From the NCBI RefSeq assembly GCF_004923295.1, contig NZ_CP039636.1:853253-917252 (forward strand): a stretch of DNA of 64,000 nt, read 5' to 3'. The position numbers were made by a program, and so were the translations under genes. Below the pieces are notes generated by a model, which was not told the origin of the DNA, made no database searches, and was given only the letters and a program-made list of their open reading frames with translations. Position 1 is the stretch's first letter. Each line of letters starts with the position of its first letter. Origin of the DNA: Azospirillum sp. TSH100 (GTDB lineage Bacteria; Pseudomonadota; Alphaproteobacteria; Azospirillales; Azospirillaceae). Of the stretch, positions 16,835 through 25,915 are shown piece by piece.

Positions 16835-19177
16835 TCACTCCGCCGCTTCGCCGTAGGCGTTCGCCCTTGGGATGGCGGTCGACGCGACATGCAGGATGCG
16901 CTGCGGGAACGGGATGGCGATCTCCAACTCGTTGAAGCGCTTCTTCATCCGGCCGTTGAACTCGCGGCCGACAGTCCATTGCTGGATCGGCAAGGTCTTG
17001 ATGCGGGCCTTCACCAGGACGGCGGATTCCTGGAAGGCGTCGATCCCCAGCACCTCCAGCGGTTCCAGGATCAGCGGCGCGAAGCGCGGGTCGGCGCGCA
17101 GCCCTGCCCCAATCTCGTGCAGCACCGACACCACGCGGTCGACATCCTCGCGATAGGCCACGGTGACGTCGAAGACGTAATAGCTGAAGTCCTTGGTCAT
17201 GTTGGAAATGCTGGTCACCGCGCTGAACGGCACGGTGTGGACGGTTCCATCGAAATCACGCAGGCGGATGGTGCGGATGGTGATGCCCTCCACCAGACCG
17301 CCCTTTCCGCCGACATTCACCACGTCGCCGATCGAGATCGTGTCCTCGAACAGGATGAACAGGCCTGTGATGACGTCCTTCACCAGTGTCTGGGCACCGA
17401 AGCCGACGGCAAGCCCGACCACGCCGGCACCGGCCAGCAACGGCCCGATGTCCAGCCCCAGTTCCGACAGGGCGATCAGCGTCACGAAGGTGGTCAGCAG
17501 CACCATCAGCGCGTTGCGCAGCAGGGGCAGCAGGGTGCGTATCCGCGCGCTGCGCTGGATGGTGTGGCCATGGCGATCGGTGGTGGCGAGAGTCCGCTCG
17601 ATGACAACATTCGTCAGCTCCCACACGGCAAGCGCGATGGCCCCCACCAGCAGAATGGCGAGGCTGGAGCCGATGAGCCGCCAGCCAAGGGCAGTTTCCA
17701 GCGCCCCGCGCACGTTCAGTCCCCAGGCATCCAGCACCACCAGTCCGGTCACCATCACGACCGACCAGTGCATCAGCCGGGTGCCCGGCCCGACATAGCG
17801 CTTGATGCGCTGGTCGCCCCAGGTCGAGTGCTGGCGATCCAGACGACGACGCAGCGCACTGGAGCCCCGGGCGATTCCGCGCCCGACGATCCGCGCAATC
17901 GCGATCACCGCCAGCGATACGGCGGTCGCCCGCAGGACGAACCACAACCCGCCTTCGACATCCAGTGCCCAGATGACGAACAGGGCGACGATGTAGAGGA
18001 TGGCAACGGCATGCCAGACATTGGCGAGACGCCGGCCGGCGGCGCGCAGAAGGCGGCCGGGCCGCGTCATCCTCGCGGCGGGCGGCACCGCCCGCCCCTG
18101 CTCCGGCCCGCCCTGCTCTGGAACAGACGGAGCGGCCGAGATCTCCCCGCGCAGCCAGGAGGCCACGGCGACCCGGCTTCGCAGGACCAGGACGGTCAGC
18201 ATGATCGCATCGGCAAGCCCGACCAGCTTCACCAGCGTGTCGTAGGACTGCTCCGGCAGCCCCAGCGTCCGCGCCGTCCCGGCAGCGAACAGGCCGTAGA
18301 CGGTGGAGGAGGCGATGGCCCGGCTCCACACCAGCAGACGACGTGCCGACGCGTCACTGATCGCGATCAGCCGCAGATTGGTCGAGCGCGGGGACAGCAG
18401 CCCACGCATCACCAGCAGCACCACCTGCACAAAGAGGCTGGCATTCAGGAAAGCGACGCCCAGCAACCGGACAGCCGCCGGCGGGTCGATCAGCACCAGC
18501 ACGCCGAAGCCGGCAAAGGCGAAGGCGGCGATCGGCGCGAGGTCCATCATGGCGCGGACCAGCAGCAGCGGCACCTTGGCAATCGCGGACCGGAAAGGCC
18601 GCGCCGCCAGGATCGACCGCGGCCGGCTCAGCAGCCGTGTCGTGATCAACCTGACGCTGTGCCCGGCGAGGAGGACGAGGGCGAGTTCGGCGAACAGCCA
18701 CGCCCAGGTTGCCTGCCGTGCCGGGTCCAGCACCTGCCGCTGCAACCAGCGCATTCCCTGCGGCGCGTTCAGCACCACCTCTCCCGTTGTCCGGACCTCC
18801 TCCCCCAGATTGTCCAGACGCGCCGACAGGACGGTCAGCAGACGGGTGCCGAGCCCTTCGGTCTCCCGTTCGGGCTTGAACGCCTGTTCGGCCTGCTGCA
18901 AGGCCCTCAACTGGTTCAGCAGTTCCTCGCGCTTCGCCGGGCTTTCCAGCGAGTCGATCAGGCGTCCGATTTCTTTCGGATTTGGGTCCGCCGCCGCAGT
19001 TGCCGCTGAACCTGTCGCGGGAACCGGTGTCGGCAGCGGTGACTGCGCGGAGGCCGGACCGGCCGAGGCAAGAAGCGACATGCCGGCGGAGACGAGATAG
19101 AACAGGATGATGACGACGCCGGACGTCCACCGGCAACGGTTTGCGGACGCTGACGCGCTGCATACGGCAAAAACCAT
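16835..19177 (-). CDS. MscS-family mechanosensitive ion channel, large form
   Basis: A 780-residue inner-membrane protein. An N-terminal signal-like hydrophobic segment (20-45) and a periplasmic helical stretch rich in Glu/Arg (to about 140) precede roughly ten hydrophobic segments. The conserved MscS pore and beta domain lies at about 560-740: a Gly/Ala-rich pore helix (GPLLAGAGVVGLAVGFGAQT), then LVKDVITGLFILFEDTISIGD and VPFSAVTSISNMTKDF. The size resembles the extended MscS homologues such as YbiO/MscM rather than the 286-residue MscS. It protects against hypo-osmotic shock. AGGAG lies upstream of ATG 19177. It is not linked functionally to its neighbours. Confidence 0.92.
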   Translation of the reverse strand: MVFAVCSASASANRCRWTSGVVIILFYLVSAGMSLLASAGPASAQSPLPTPVPATGSAATAAADPNPKEIGRLIDSLESPAKREELLNQLRALQQAEQAFKPERETEGLGTRLLTVLSARLDNLGEEVRTTGEVVLNAPQGMRWLQRQVLDPARQATWAWLFAELALVLLAGHSVRLITTRLLSRPRSILAARPFRSAIAKVPLLLVRAMMDLAPIAAFAFAGFGVLVLIDPPAAVRLLGVAFLNASLFVQVVLLVMRGLLSPRSTNLRLIAISDASARRLLVWSRAIASSTVYGLFAAGTARTLGLPEQSYDTLVKLVGLADAIMLTVLVLRSRVAVASWLRGEISAAPSVPEQGGPEQGRAVPPAARMTRPGRLLRAAGRRLANVWHAVAILYIVALFVIWALDVEGGLWFVLRATAVSLAVIAIARIVGRGIARGSSALRRRLDRQHSTWGDQRIKRYVGPGTRLMHWSVVMVTGLVVLDAWGLNVRGALETALGWRLIGSSLAILLVGAIALAVWELTNVVIERTLATTDRHGHTIQRSARIRTLLPLLRNALMVLLTTFVTLIALSELGLDIGPLLAGAGVVGLAVGFGAQTLVKDVITGLFILFEDTISIGDVVNVGGKGGLVEGITIRTIRLRDFDGTVHTVPFSAVTSISNMTKDFSYYVFDVTVAYREDVDRVVSVLHEIGAGLRADPRFAPLILEPLEVLGIDAFQESAVLVKARIKTLPIQQWTVGREFNGRMKKRFNELEIAIPFPQRILHVASTAIPRANAYGEAAE

Positions 19178-19535
19178 GGGCTCCTGAAACGTTGGATTGG
19201 CAATCCGCCGACAACAGGACGGGTAGGCAGATCGTCACGCTGCGCCACGGGTCTGCGACGGCATACACCATAGGCAAGCCTACGGCCGCAGAGAATCCCG
19301 AACGGGCGTCACCGGACGGAGAGAACGGCTGGCGTCGGATCAATTCGATTTCGTTGTCGCTGAAATCGCAACCATGCGCTTTTTGTTTTCAGTCCCGGCG
19401 GTCTATCCCTTCGTCAGAGGCAGAGGAGCCGGGTTGCCAGAGAGTGCGGCGCAAGCCAGGATTGGCGGAAGTCCGGCATTGCAAAGCCTCGGATCGAACC
19501 ATCGGTGAAGGCCGTCCGTGAGGGAAGACACCACC
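19178..19535. other. Intergenic region without recognisable gene
   Basis: These 358 bases separate the divergent MscS and ABM-domain genes. I see no convincing coding frame, tRNA or strong hairpin-plus-T-run. It presumably carries both promoters, but I cannot place them confidently. Confidence 0.4.
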
Positions 19536-19844
19536 ATGACCATTCCACCCAGTGAGCAAGTGCAGCTTGTGGCCTATCTCGTCGCCAAGCCGGGCCAGGA
19601 GCAGGCGCTGGCCGACGCCATCACCGCCATTGTGCCGGACGTGCTGAAGGAACCCGGCTGCCTCGCCTACGCCGCCCATGTCAGCCGCGAGAAGCCCGGC
19701 ACCGTCGTGATGTACGAGATCTGGCAGGATCAGGCCGCACTCGACACCCATGCCAAGGCCGCGGCCTTTACCGCCCTCGCCGCGCAGTTCGACACGCTGT
19801 TGGGCGAACCGCTGCGCATCGACCTGTTGCGCCGCATCGCCTGA
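19536..19844 (+). CDS. Antibiotic biosynthesis monooxygenase (ABM) domain protein
   Basis: A 102-residue single ABM/YgiN-like ferredoxin-fold protein. The segment VQLVAYLVAKPGQEQALADAI and the later EPGCLAYAAHVSREKPGTVVMYEIWQD show the family pattern of an N-terminal strand, a helix and the E-x-W segment. Family members are cofactor-free quinone-type monooxygenases or small stress proteins acting as dimers. ATG 19536 is preceded by GAGGGA; a GTG at 19518 is a less likely start. It is convergent with the TetR gene. The substrate is unknown. Confidence 0.8.
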   Translation: MTIPPSEQVQLVAYLVAKPGQEQALADAITAIVPDVLKEPGCLAYAAHVSREKPGTVVMYEIWQDQAALDTHAKAAAFTALAAQFDTLLGEPLRIDLLRRIA

Positions 19845-19857
19845 TCGGTCCTGCCGG

Positions 19858-20442
19858 TCAGGGCACGCCCACCGCCGGCTTGCCAAGGCTCGTGCGTGCC
19901 GCATCGAGAATCTCTGCCGACAGGGCAGGATCGTCGACGGCACGCGCGAGGATCAGGGCGCCGACCATCCCCGACAGTGTGGCGAGCGCCGTCCTGCGCC
20001 TCGCCTCTGCCGAACGGCAGGGAATCAGGCGGTCCAGCACATTCAGAAAGGGCCGCAGCCCGCGGGTAAAGGCGCTACGCGCCACCCCGCCCTGCCGCGC
20101 GGCGTCGATGCCAAGTGCGGCGATCGGACAGCCGGCGGCGCTGTGGTCACGGTGGCGGACCGACAGATAGCTGTCCAGCAGGGCCGCCAGCGCATCAGCA
20201 CCCTGCGTTTCCGCTGTCCGTCCCCAACGCTCCGCCGCCATACCCATTGCATGGGCACAGGCCTCCGCCGCCAGATCCTCCTTGGACGCAAACTGGCCAT
20301 AGAAGCCGCCATGGGTCAGGCCGGCCTCCTTCATCAGGTCGGCGACGCCGATTCCATTGAATCCGCGCTCGCGGAACAGCGCACTCGCCACCTCGACAAC
20401 CCGGCGCCGGTTCTCCGCCGCCTGCTCCTTGCTCACCCGCAT
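19858..20442 (-). CDS. TetR/AcrR-family transcriptional repressor
   Basis: The 194-residue protein has the classic N-terminal TetR helix-turn-helix: VVEVASALFRERGFNGIGVADLMKEAGLTHGGFYGQFASKEDL (segment 15-57). The C-terminal domain with GCPIAALGIDAARQ resembles TetR_C_11/LmrA-YxaF-type regulators. It is divergent from the thiolase gene, and two copies of a 14-bp site lie between them, so it most likely represses both. The inducer is not predictable. Confidence 0.88.
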   Translation of the reverse strand: MRVSKEQAAENRRRVVEVASALFRERGFNGIGVADLMKEAGLTHGGFYGQFASKEDLAAEACAHAMGMAAERWGRTAETQGADALAALLDSYLSVRHRDHSAAGCPIAALGIDAARQGGVARSAFTRGLRPFLNVLDRLIPCRSAEARRRTALATLSGMVGALILARAVDDPALSAEILDAARTSLGKPAVGVP

Positions 20443-20485
20443 GTTCCGCCTTCCCTGACTGTCTCCACATTGCGACCGGAGACCA

Positions 20486-20538
20486 TTGACAAATTATATG
20501 ACGTTCATCATCAATTATGCAAACATGACGTTCATCAT
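20486..20538. promoter_or_regulatory. Duplicated operator sites between tetR and thiolase genes
   Basis: The 14-mer ATGACGTTCATCAT occurs twice as a perfect direct repeat at 20498-20511 and 20525-20538, 27 bases apart. Each copy contains TGAxxxTCA dyad symmetry, as expected for TetR-family sites. TTGACA (20486-20491) could be a rightward -35 box for the thiolase, and TATAAT on the minus strand (20493-20498) a -10 box for tetR, so the first repeat abuts or overlaps both promoters. Confidence 0.6.
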
Positions 20539-20582
20539 TTAATTGACGGCCCAGCCGGGCTGCCGATCCGGAGACCGCGACC

Positions 20583-21782
20583 ATGCCGAATGCTTCAAAT
20601 CAGGATCCCGTCGTCATCGTGTCTGCCGTCCGCACGCCACTCGGGCGCTTCCAGGGGGATTTGTCGGCTCTGCCGGCCACCACGCTCGGCGCCCGCGCCA
20701 TTGCTGCAGCGGTTGAGCGTGCCGGATTGTCGCCTGCCAGCGTCGACGAGTTGCTGTTCGGCTGCGTCCTGCCGGCCGGACAGGGGCAGGCACCAGCCCG
20801 GCAGGCGACGCGCGGCGCCGGGCTGCCCGATGCGACCGGAGCCACCACGATCAACAAGGTCTGCGGGTCGGGCATGAAGGCGACCATGCTCGCCCACGAC
20901 CTGATCCGCGCCGGGTCGGCCGACATCATGGTGGCCGGCGGCATGGAGTCGATGACCAACGCCCCCTACCTGCTGGCGAAGGCCCGCGGCGGCTACCGCA
21001 TCGGCCATGACCGGCTGCTGGACCACATGATGCTGGACGGGCTGGAGGACGCCTATGAAGGCGGCCGCGCCATGGGCGATTTCGGCGAGGCGACGGCCGA
21101 TGCCTATGGCTTCACCCGCGCCGAGCAGGACGCCTATGCGGCCAGGACGCTGACCCGCGCCCGCGCGGCGGTCGAAAGCGGAGCCTTCACAGCCGAGATT
21201 GTGCCCGTCGCGGTTCCTGCCAAAGGCGGGGAGCGGATGGTCGAGCAGGACGAGAACCCGCTGAAGGTCTCCCCCGACAAGATCCCGGCACTGAAGCCGG
21301 CCTTCCGCCGGGATGGGACGATCACCGCAGCCAGTTCGTCGGCCAATGCCGACGGCGCCGCAGCCCTGGTCCTGACCCGGCGATCGGTGGCCGAGGCCGC
21401 CGGACTGCCGATCCTGGCCGCGATCCGTGGCCACGCCACCCACAGCCAGGACCCGGCCTGGTTCACCACCGCGCCGATCCCGGCGATCCGGAAACTGCTG
21501 GACAAGATTGGCTGGTCGGTGGGCGACGTCGACCTGTTCGAGATCAACGAGGCCTTCGCCGTCGTCGCCATGGCGGCCCAGCGCGACCTGGGCATCGATC
21601 CCGACCGGCTTAACGTCAATGGCGGGGCCTGCGCGCTCGGCCACCCGATCGGTGCCACCGGGGCGCGGCTGATCGTGACCCTGCTGCATGCCCTGGCGGC
21701 GCGCGGGCTGACGCGAGGCATCGCCTCCCTGTGCATCGGCGGCGGCGAGGCTACGGCGATCGCCATCGAACGGGTGGGCTGA
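20583..21782 (+). CDS. Acetyl-CoA C-acyltransferase (thiolase)
   Basis: At 399 residues this is a thiolase of normal length. The acyl-accepting Cys94 is in NKVCGSGMK, His354 in CALGHPIGATGAR and the second Cys384 in LCIGGGEA, so all catalytic residues are present. It condenses or cleaves acyl-CoAs, for example acetyl-CoA to acetoacetyl-CoA. ATG at 20583 lies close to the operator sites. Isolated regulation by a private TetR repressor suggests an inducible fatty-acid or ketone-body role rather than the housekeeping PHB thiolase, but this is inference. Confidence 0.93.
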   Translation: MPNASNQDPVVIVSAVRTPLGRFQGDLSALPATTLGARAIAAAVERAGLSPASVDELLFGCVLPAGQGQAPARQATRGAGLPDATGATTINKVCGSGMKATMLAHDLIRAGSADIMVAGGMESMTNAPYLLAKARGGYRIGHDRLLDHMMLDGLEDAYEGGRAMGDFGEATADAYGFTRAEQDAYAARTLTRARAAVESGAFTAEIVPVAVPAKGGERMVEQDENPLKVSPDKIPALKPAFRRDGTITAASSSANADGAAALVLTRRSVAEAAGLPILAAIRGHATHSQDPAWFTTAPIPAIRKLLDKIGWSVGDVDLFEINEAFAVVAMAAQRDLGIDPDRLNVNGGACALGHPIGATGARLIVTLLHALAARGLTRGIASLCIGGGEATAIAIERVG

Positions 21783-21802
21783 GCCGCCCGGACGGGCGTT
21801 TC

Positions 21803-22699
21803 TCAGCCGGCACCCTCCCGGTTCAGCCGGCGCGCCATGGTGTCCAGGAACAGACGCACGCGCGTCGGCAGCTGCCGTTGGGAGGGGAAGAGGGCACAGA
21901 CCGGTGCGGGGGCGCCGTGCCAGTCCGGCAGCACCCGCCGCAGCCGGCCGGCGGCCAGATCGTCCTGAACGTCGATCTGCGACTTCCATATCAGGCCGCA
22001 GCCGGCAAGCGCCCAATCCTGGGCGATGTCGCCATTGTCGCTGCGCAGGCGGGAAGCGGTGTCCACCTCCGCCACCGCACCACCGGGGCCGATCAGGCGC
22101 CAGCGACCACCGGTGCCGCGATACTGGATGCAATCGTGGTCCTCCAGTTCTTCCGGTGAGACCGGCCAGCCGCGGCGATCCAGATAGGCCGGCGCGCCGA
22201 CCACGATGCGGTGGTTGTCGGCCAACCGGCGCATGACCAGCGTCGACTCCTTCGGCGCGCCGATCCGCACCACCACATCCATCCCCTCGTCGATCAAATC
22301 CATCATCCGGTCGGTCAGGCACAGATCGACGGAGATCCGGGGGTGGGCTTCGACAAGCTCGCGGCAGACCGGGCCGACATGCATGCGCCCCAGTGCCGCC
22401 GGCGCTCCCACCCGCAGAATGCCCTGCGGTTCGACGCGGCCGTGGCTCAACACCTCTTCCGCCTCCGCGATCTCGGCGAGGATACGCTGGGCATGCCGGT
22501 ACAGCCGTTGCCCCTCCTCCGTCAGGGCAAGCCGCCGGGTGCTGCGGGCGACCAGCCGCGTGTCGGTCCGCCGCTCCAAAGACGCCAGCCGCTTGCTGAC
22601 CACGCTCAGCGCCAGATTCATCTCGCGCCCGGCGGCCGACAGACTGCCTGCGGCGGCGATGCGGACGAAGGTGCGAAGCTCGTTGATGTCGTCCAGCAT
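21803..22699 (-). CDS. LysR-family transcriptional regulator
   Basis: A 298-residue LysR protein of the CrgA-like subgroup: winged helix in residues 1-60 (FVRIAAAGSLSAAGREMNLA, SVVSKRLASLERR), substrate domain with VGAPAALGRMHVGPV. ATG at 22699 gives the canonical N-terminus MLDDINELRTFV; the frame stays open far upstream but that part overlaps the divergent SDR gene and is not LysR-like. It is divergent from the SDR gene with about 130 bases between, the usual arrangement for a LysR protein that controls its neighbour. Confidence 0.92.
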   Translation of the reverse strand: MLDDINELRTFVRIAAAGSLSAAGREMNLALSVVSKRLASLERRTDTRLVARSTRRLALTEEGQRLYRHAQRILAEIAEAEEVLSHGRVEPQGILRVGAPAALGRMHVGPVCRELVEAHPRISVDLCLTDRMMDLIDEGMDVVVRIGAPKESTLVMRRLADNHRIVVGAPAYLDRRGWPVSPEELEDHDCIQYRGTGGRWRLIGPGGAVAEVDTASRLRSDNGDIAQDWALAGCGLIWKSQIDVQDDLAAGRLRRVLPDWHGAPAPVCALFPSQRQLPTRVRLFLDTMARRLNREGAG

Positions 22700-22829
22700 A
22701 AGCGCTGCATTCTTTCCATTTGGTGGAGAGTATATCAGTCCGAGCGAGGATACTGCCCAATCAGGAGAGGTTCTAGAATTCCCTTCAGACGGCGGGCGAC
22801 GCCCACCGAATCCCTGAAGGACATGGATC

Positions 22830-23546
22830 ATGACCCAGACCTTGAAGACAATGCGCGTGCTGGTGATCGGCGGCAGTTCCGGCATTGGCTTGGCGACCGC
22901 GATAGCCGCCGCCAAAGCCGACGCTGCCGTCACCATCGCCTCGCGATCGCACGACAAGCTGAAAGCGGCGGTTGCCAGGATTGGCGGCGACGCACGTGCC
23001 GTCGCGCTCGACACCCGCGATCTTGAGGCGGTCGAACGTTTCTTCGCCGGGGAACCGGTTTGGGACCATGTCGTCATCTCCGCCGCGCAGACGCCGGGCG
23101 GACCGGTGCGCAGTCTTGCCGTCGCCGACGCCCGTACCGCCATGGACAGCAAATTCTGGGGCGCCTATCACGTCGCCCGCACCGCGAAGATCCGCGAAAC
23201 CGGATCGCTGACCTTCATTTCAGGCTTTCTCAGCGTCCGTCCCTCCGCAACCTCGGTCCTGCAAGGCGCCATCAACGCGGCGCTGGAGGCGCTGGCCCGC
23301 GGGCTGGCCCTGGAACTCGCCCCGATCCGGGTCAACGCGGTTTCCCCCGGCCTGATCGCAACGCCGCTGTGGTCCGGCCTGCCCGAGGAGAAGCGGGAGG
23401 CCATGTTCGCCGGCGCCGCCCAGCGTCTGCCCGCCCGCCGGATCGGTCAGGCCGAAGACATCGCCAACGCCGTGCTGTTCCTCGCCACCACGCCCTTTGC
23501 GACCGGCTCCACGGTGCGGGTGGACGGCGGCGGCGCCATCGCCTGA
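22830..23546 (+). CDS. Short-chain dehydrogenase/reductase-like protein without the catalytic Tyr-Lys pair
   Basis: A 238-residue SDR with the Rossmann motif GGSSGIG (14-20), the C-terminal VNAVSPGLIATPLW and the terminal GSTVRVDGGGAIA typical of classical SDRs. Ser131 of the active site is present (FISGF), but the YxxxK motif expected about 13-17 residues later is absent: the segment reads SVLQGAINAAL, with Gln145 and Asn149 where Tyr and Lys belong. It may bind NAD(P) without ordinary SDR catalysis or use other residues. It starts a four-gene rightward group (SnoaL-like, cupin, alcohol dehydrogenase) facing the LysR gene. Confidence 0.88.
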   Translation: MTQTLKTMRVLVIGGSSGIGLATAIAAAKADAAVTIASRSHDKLKAAVARIGGDARAVALDTRDLEAVERFFAGEPVWDHVVISAAQTPGGPVRSLAVADARTAMDSKFWGAYHVARTAKIRETGSLTFISGFLSVRPSATSVLQGAINAALEALARGLALELAPIRVNAVSPGLIATPLWSGLPEEKREAMFAGAAQRLPARRIGQAEDIANAVLFLATTPFATGSTVRVDGGGAIA

Positions 23547-23591
23547 AACCGATGCCGCACGTCCTCACGTCATTTTCCGGAATACAACACC

Positions 23592-24146
23592 ATGCACAGC
23601 GCTGTCCAAAAACTCGCCCGCGCCGCCCTGTTCACGGCGGCCCTGGGCGCCATCCCCGCCGGCAGCTCCGCGGCCGCCGACGGCGTCACCATCCGCGACC
23701 TGATCGTCACCACGCCGCAACCCGACGCACGGAGCGATGCCGCCATCAAGGCCGCCCGCGCCTTCTACGAGTTCTGGAACAGTGGAGACACCGCCTTTCT
23801 GAAGCAGGCGATTTCCGACCGGTTCACCGACCGCACCCTGCCCGCCGGCCGGCCGCAGGGTCCGGAGGGGCCGTCCTTCGCCTCCCGCGGCTTCCGCGCC
23901 GCAGTGCCGGACCTGGGTGTCACGGTGGAGAAGATGATCGTGACCGGCGGCTACGTCACCGTCCACATGGTCTTCACCGGCCATTTCAGCGGCACCTTCG
24001 GCAACACCCCCGGCGGGGGCCAGCCGATCCGCTTCATCGCCACCGATCTGCTGAAGGTGGAGGACGGCCGGATCACCGATAACTGGCACATCGAGGACAA
24101 TCTGACCCTGCTCCAGCAGATGGGGCTGGCCAAAATCACCCCGTGA
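23592..24146 (+). CDS. SnoaL-like (NTF2-fold) exported protein
   Basis: The 184-residue protein has a signal peptide (basic MHSAVQKLARAALF, hydrophobic core, cleavage near SSAAA at about 28) and an NTF2/SnoaL-like domain: RAFYEFWNSGDTAFLKQAISDRFTD and later VTVHMVFTGHFSGTFG and ATDLLKVEDGRITDNWHIED. Such proteins include ester cyclases and many of unknown function. It lies 45 bases after the SDR gene in the same direction, so cotranscription is likely. Its substrate is unknown. Confidence 0.82.
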   Translation: MHSAVQKLARAALFTAALGAIPAGSSAAADGVTIRDLIVTTPQPDARSDAAIKAARAFYEFWNSGDTAFLKQAISDRFTDRTLPAGRPQGPEGPSFASRGFRAAVPDLGVTVEKMIVTGGYVTVHMVFTGHFSGTFGNTPGGGQPIRFIATDLLKVEDGRITDNWHIEDNLTLLQQMGLAKITP

Positions 24147-24299
24147 GCGGACCTCATGCCGGCAACGCTTCATGGGGGTTGATGAATATTTTTCATAAGT
24201 CCATGCGGCTTCGTTGGGCTAATCGCAGGCAGTTCCGTGGACTAGTTTCTCTTGTTCCACCGCCCCATCGCGTTGGACAACGACCGGAGGATCGAGACC

Positions 24300-24695
24300 A
24301 TGGACATCACGCGCGCCGGCTCGCAGCCATCCAGCAGGGGACCGGCCGACTGGTTCACCGGAACCGTTCGCATCGATCCGCTGTTCCCACCGCACCCGCC
24401 GGCGCGCGCGACTGCCGCCAGCGTCACTTTTGAACCCGGCGCCCACACCGCTTGGCACACCCATCCACTGGGGCAGACGCTGATCGTCACCGCCGGCTGC
24501 GGCCGTGTTCAGCGCGAGGGTGGGCCGATCGAAGAGATCAGGCCGGGCGACGTGGTCTGGTTCGCGCCTGGCGAGAAGCACTGGCACGGCGCGTCGCCCA
24601 CCACGGCAATGACGCACATCGCCATCCAGGAGCAGTTGGACGGCAAGGCGGTCGATTGGATGGACAAGGTGACGGACGAACAGTACGGCGCGTGA
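24300..24695 (+). CDS. Cupin protein resembling GtHNL-type hydroxynitrile lyases
   Basis: The 131-residue single cupin has metal ligands in TAWHTHPLGQT (two His) and a second motif in PGEKHWHGA. The sequence GPADWFTGTVRIDPLF and the C-terminal LDGKAVDWMDKVTDEQY closely resemble, from memory, the manganese-dependent (R)-hydroxynitrile lyase cupins of Granulicella. Most genomic members probably serve other roles. ATG 24300 is preceded by GGAGG at a good distance; an upstream start at 24252 lacks support. It sits directly before an alcohol dehydrogenase (47 bases). Confidence 0.85.
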   Translation: MDITRAGSQPSSRGPADWFTGTVRIDPLFPPHPPARATAASVTFEPGAHTAWHTHPLGQTLIVTAGCGRVQREGGPIEEIRPGDVVWFAPGEKHWHGASPTTAMTHIAIQEQLDGKAVDWMDKVTDEQYGA

Positions 24696-24742
24696 CGCCG
24701 CCCGGCCCCGCGAAGATATCGACAGACGAGAAGAAGAACCCC

Positions 24743-25792
24743 ATGACCGTAAAAGCCTATGGCGCCTATGCCGCCGACAAGCCGCTGGAACCGATGGACA
24801 TCACCCGCCGGGCTCCCGGCCCGCATGACGTCCAGATCGAGATCGCCTATTGCGGCATCTGCCATTCCGACCTGCATCAGGTGCGGGCGGAATGGGCCGG
24901 CACGCTCTGGCCCTGCGTTCCCGGACACGAAATCGTCGGCCGCGTTTCAGCGGTCGGCGGGCATGTTAAGGGCTTCCACGAAGGCGATCTGGTCGGCATC
25001 GGCTGCATGGTCGACAGCTGCCGGCACTGCGACGACTGCGAAGCCGGGCTGGAGAACTACTGCGACAACATGGTCGGCACCTACAACGGCCCGACCGACG
25101 ATCCACCCGGCCATACGCTGGGCGGCTATTCGCAGCGGATCGTCGTGAACGAGCGCTATGTTTTGCGTGTGAAGCATCCGGAAGAGCAACTGGCGGCTGT
25201 GGCCCCGCTGCTTTGCGCCGGCATCACCACCTATTCACCGCTGCGCCACTGGCAGGCGGGGCCGGGCAAGAAGGTCGGTGTCGTCGGCATCGGCGGCCTC
25301 GGCCATATGGGGATCAAGCTGGCCCATGCCATGGGCGCCCATGTGGTGGCCTTCACCACCTCCGAATCCAAGCGGGAGGATGCCAAGGCGCTGGGTGCGG
25401 ACGAAGTCGTCGTTTCGCGCAACGAGGCCGAGATGGCCGCCCATGTCAAGAGCTTCGACCTGATCCTGAACACGGTGGCGGCCCCACACGACCTGGACGC
25501 CTTCCTGGTTCTGCTGAAACGCGACGGAACGATGACGTTGGTCGGCGCGCCGGCCACGCCGCATCCGTCGCCCAACGTGTTCAACCTGATCACCAAGCGG
25601 CGGTCCATTGCCGGCTCGATGATCGGCGGCATTCCCGAAACTCAGGAGATGCTGGACTTCTGCGCCGAACACGGCATCACCGCGGACATCGAACTGATCC
25701 GCGCCGGGGAGATCAATGCGGCCTATGAGCGGATGCTGAAGGGCGACGTCAAATACCGCTTCGTGATCGACAACGCCTCCCTGTCCGGCTGA
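24743..25792 (+). CDS. Zinc-dependent alcohol dehydrogenase (cinnamyl-alcohol/YahK type)
   Basis: A 349-residue medium-chain dehydrogenase. Catalytic zinc ligands are in CGICHSD and GHEIVG, structural zinc ligands in DSCRHCDDCEAGLENYC, and the cofactor fold is GIGGLGHMGIK. The pattern fits the NADP-dependent cinnamyl alcohol dehydrogenase-like family that reduces a broad range of aldehydes in the cytosol. It closes the SDR/SnoaL-like/cupin group, which looks like an aldehyde or carbonyl detoxification set; this group function is inferred. Confidence 0.92.
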   Translation: MTVKAYGAYAADKPLEPMDITRRAPGPHDVQIEIAYCGICHSDLHQVRAEWAGTLWPCVPGHEIVGRVSAVGGHVKGFHEGDLVGIGCMVDSCRHCDDCEAGLENYCDNMVGTYNGPTDDPPGHTLGGYSQRIVVNERYVLRVKHPEEQLAAVAPLLCAGITTYSPLRHWQAGPGKKVGVVGIGGLGHMGIKLAHAMGAHVVAFTTSESKREDAKALGADEVVVSRNEAEMAAHVKSFDLILNTVAAPHDLDAFLVLLKRDGTMTLVGAPATPHPSPNVFNLITKRRSIAGSMIGGIPETQEMLDFCAEHGITADIELIRAGEINAAYERMLKGDVKYRFVIDNASLSG

Positions 25793-25915
25793 GTTCGGCT
25801 CTCGGGTCAATGCCGGACGTCATTCCGGGGCCGATGGCGCTCTTGCCCGGCTATCGAGTTCCTGAAATCCGATCAGGCGCTATAATGCGCATGGCGACAG
25901 GAAGAAACCTCATGA

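Noticed and set aside
15800..17160. Possible extension of the binding-protein frame upstream through the GntR gene as one fusion protein
   Set aside because: The upstream part is out-of-frame GntR sequence; a ribosome-binding site and Tat signal mark the start at 15795.
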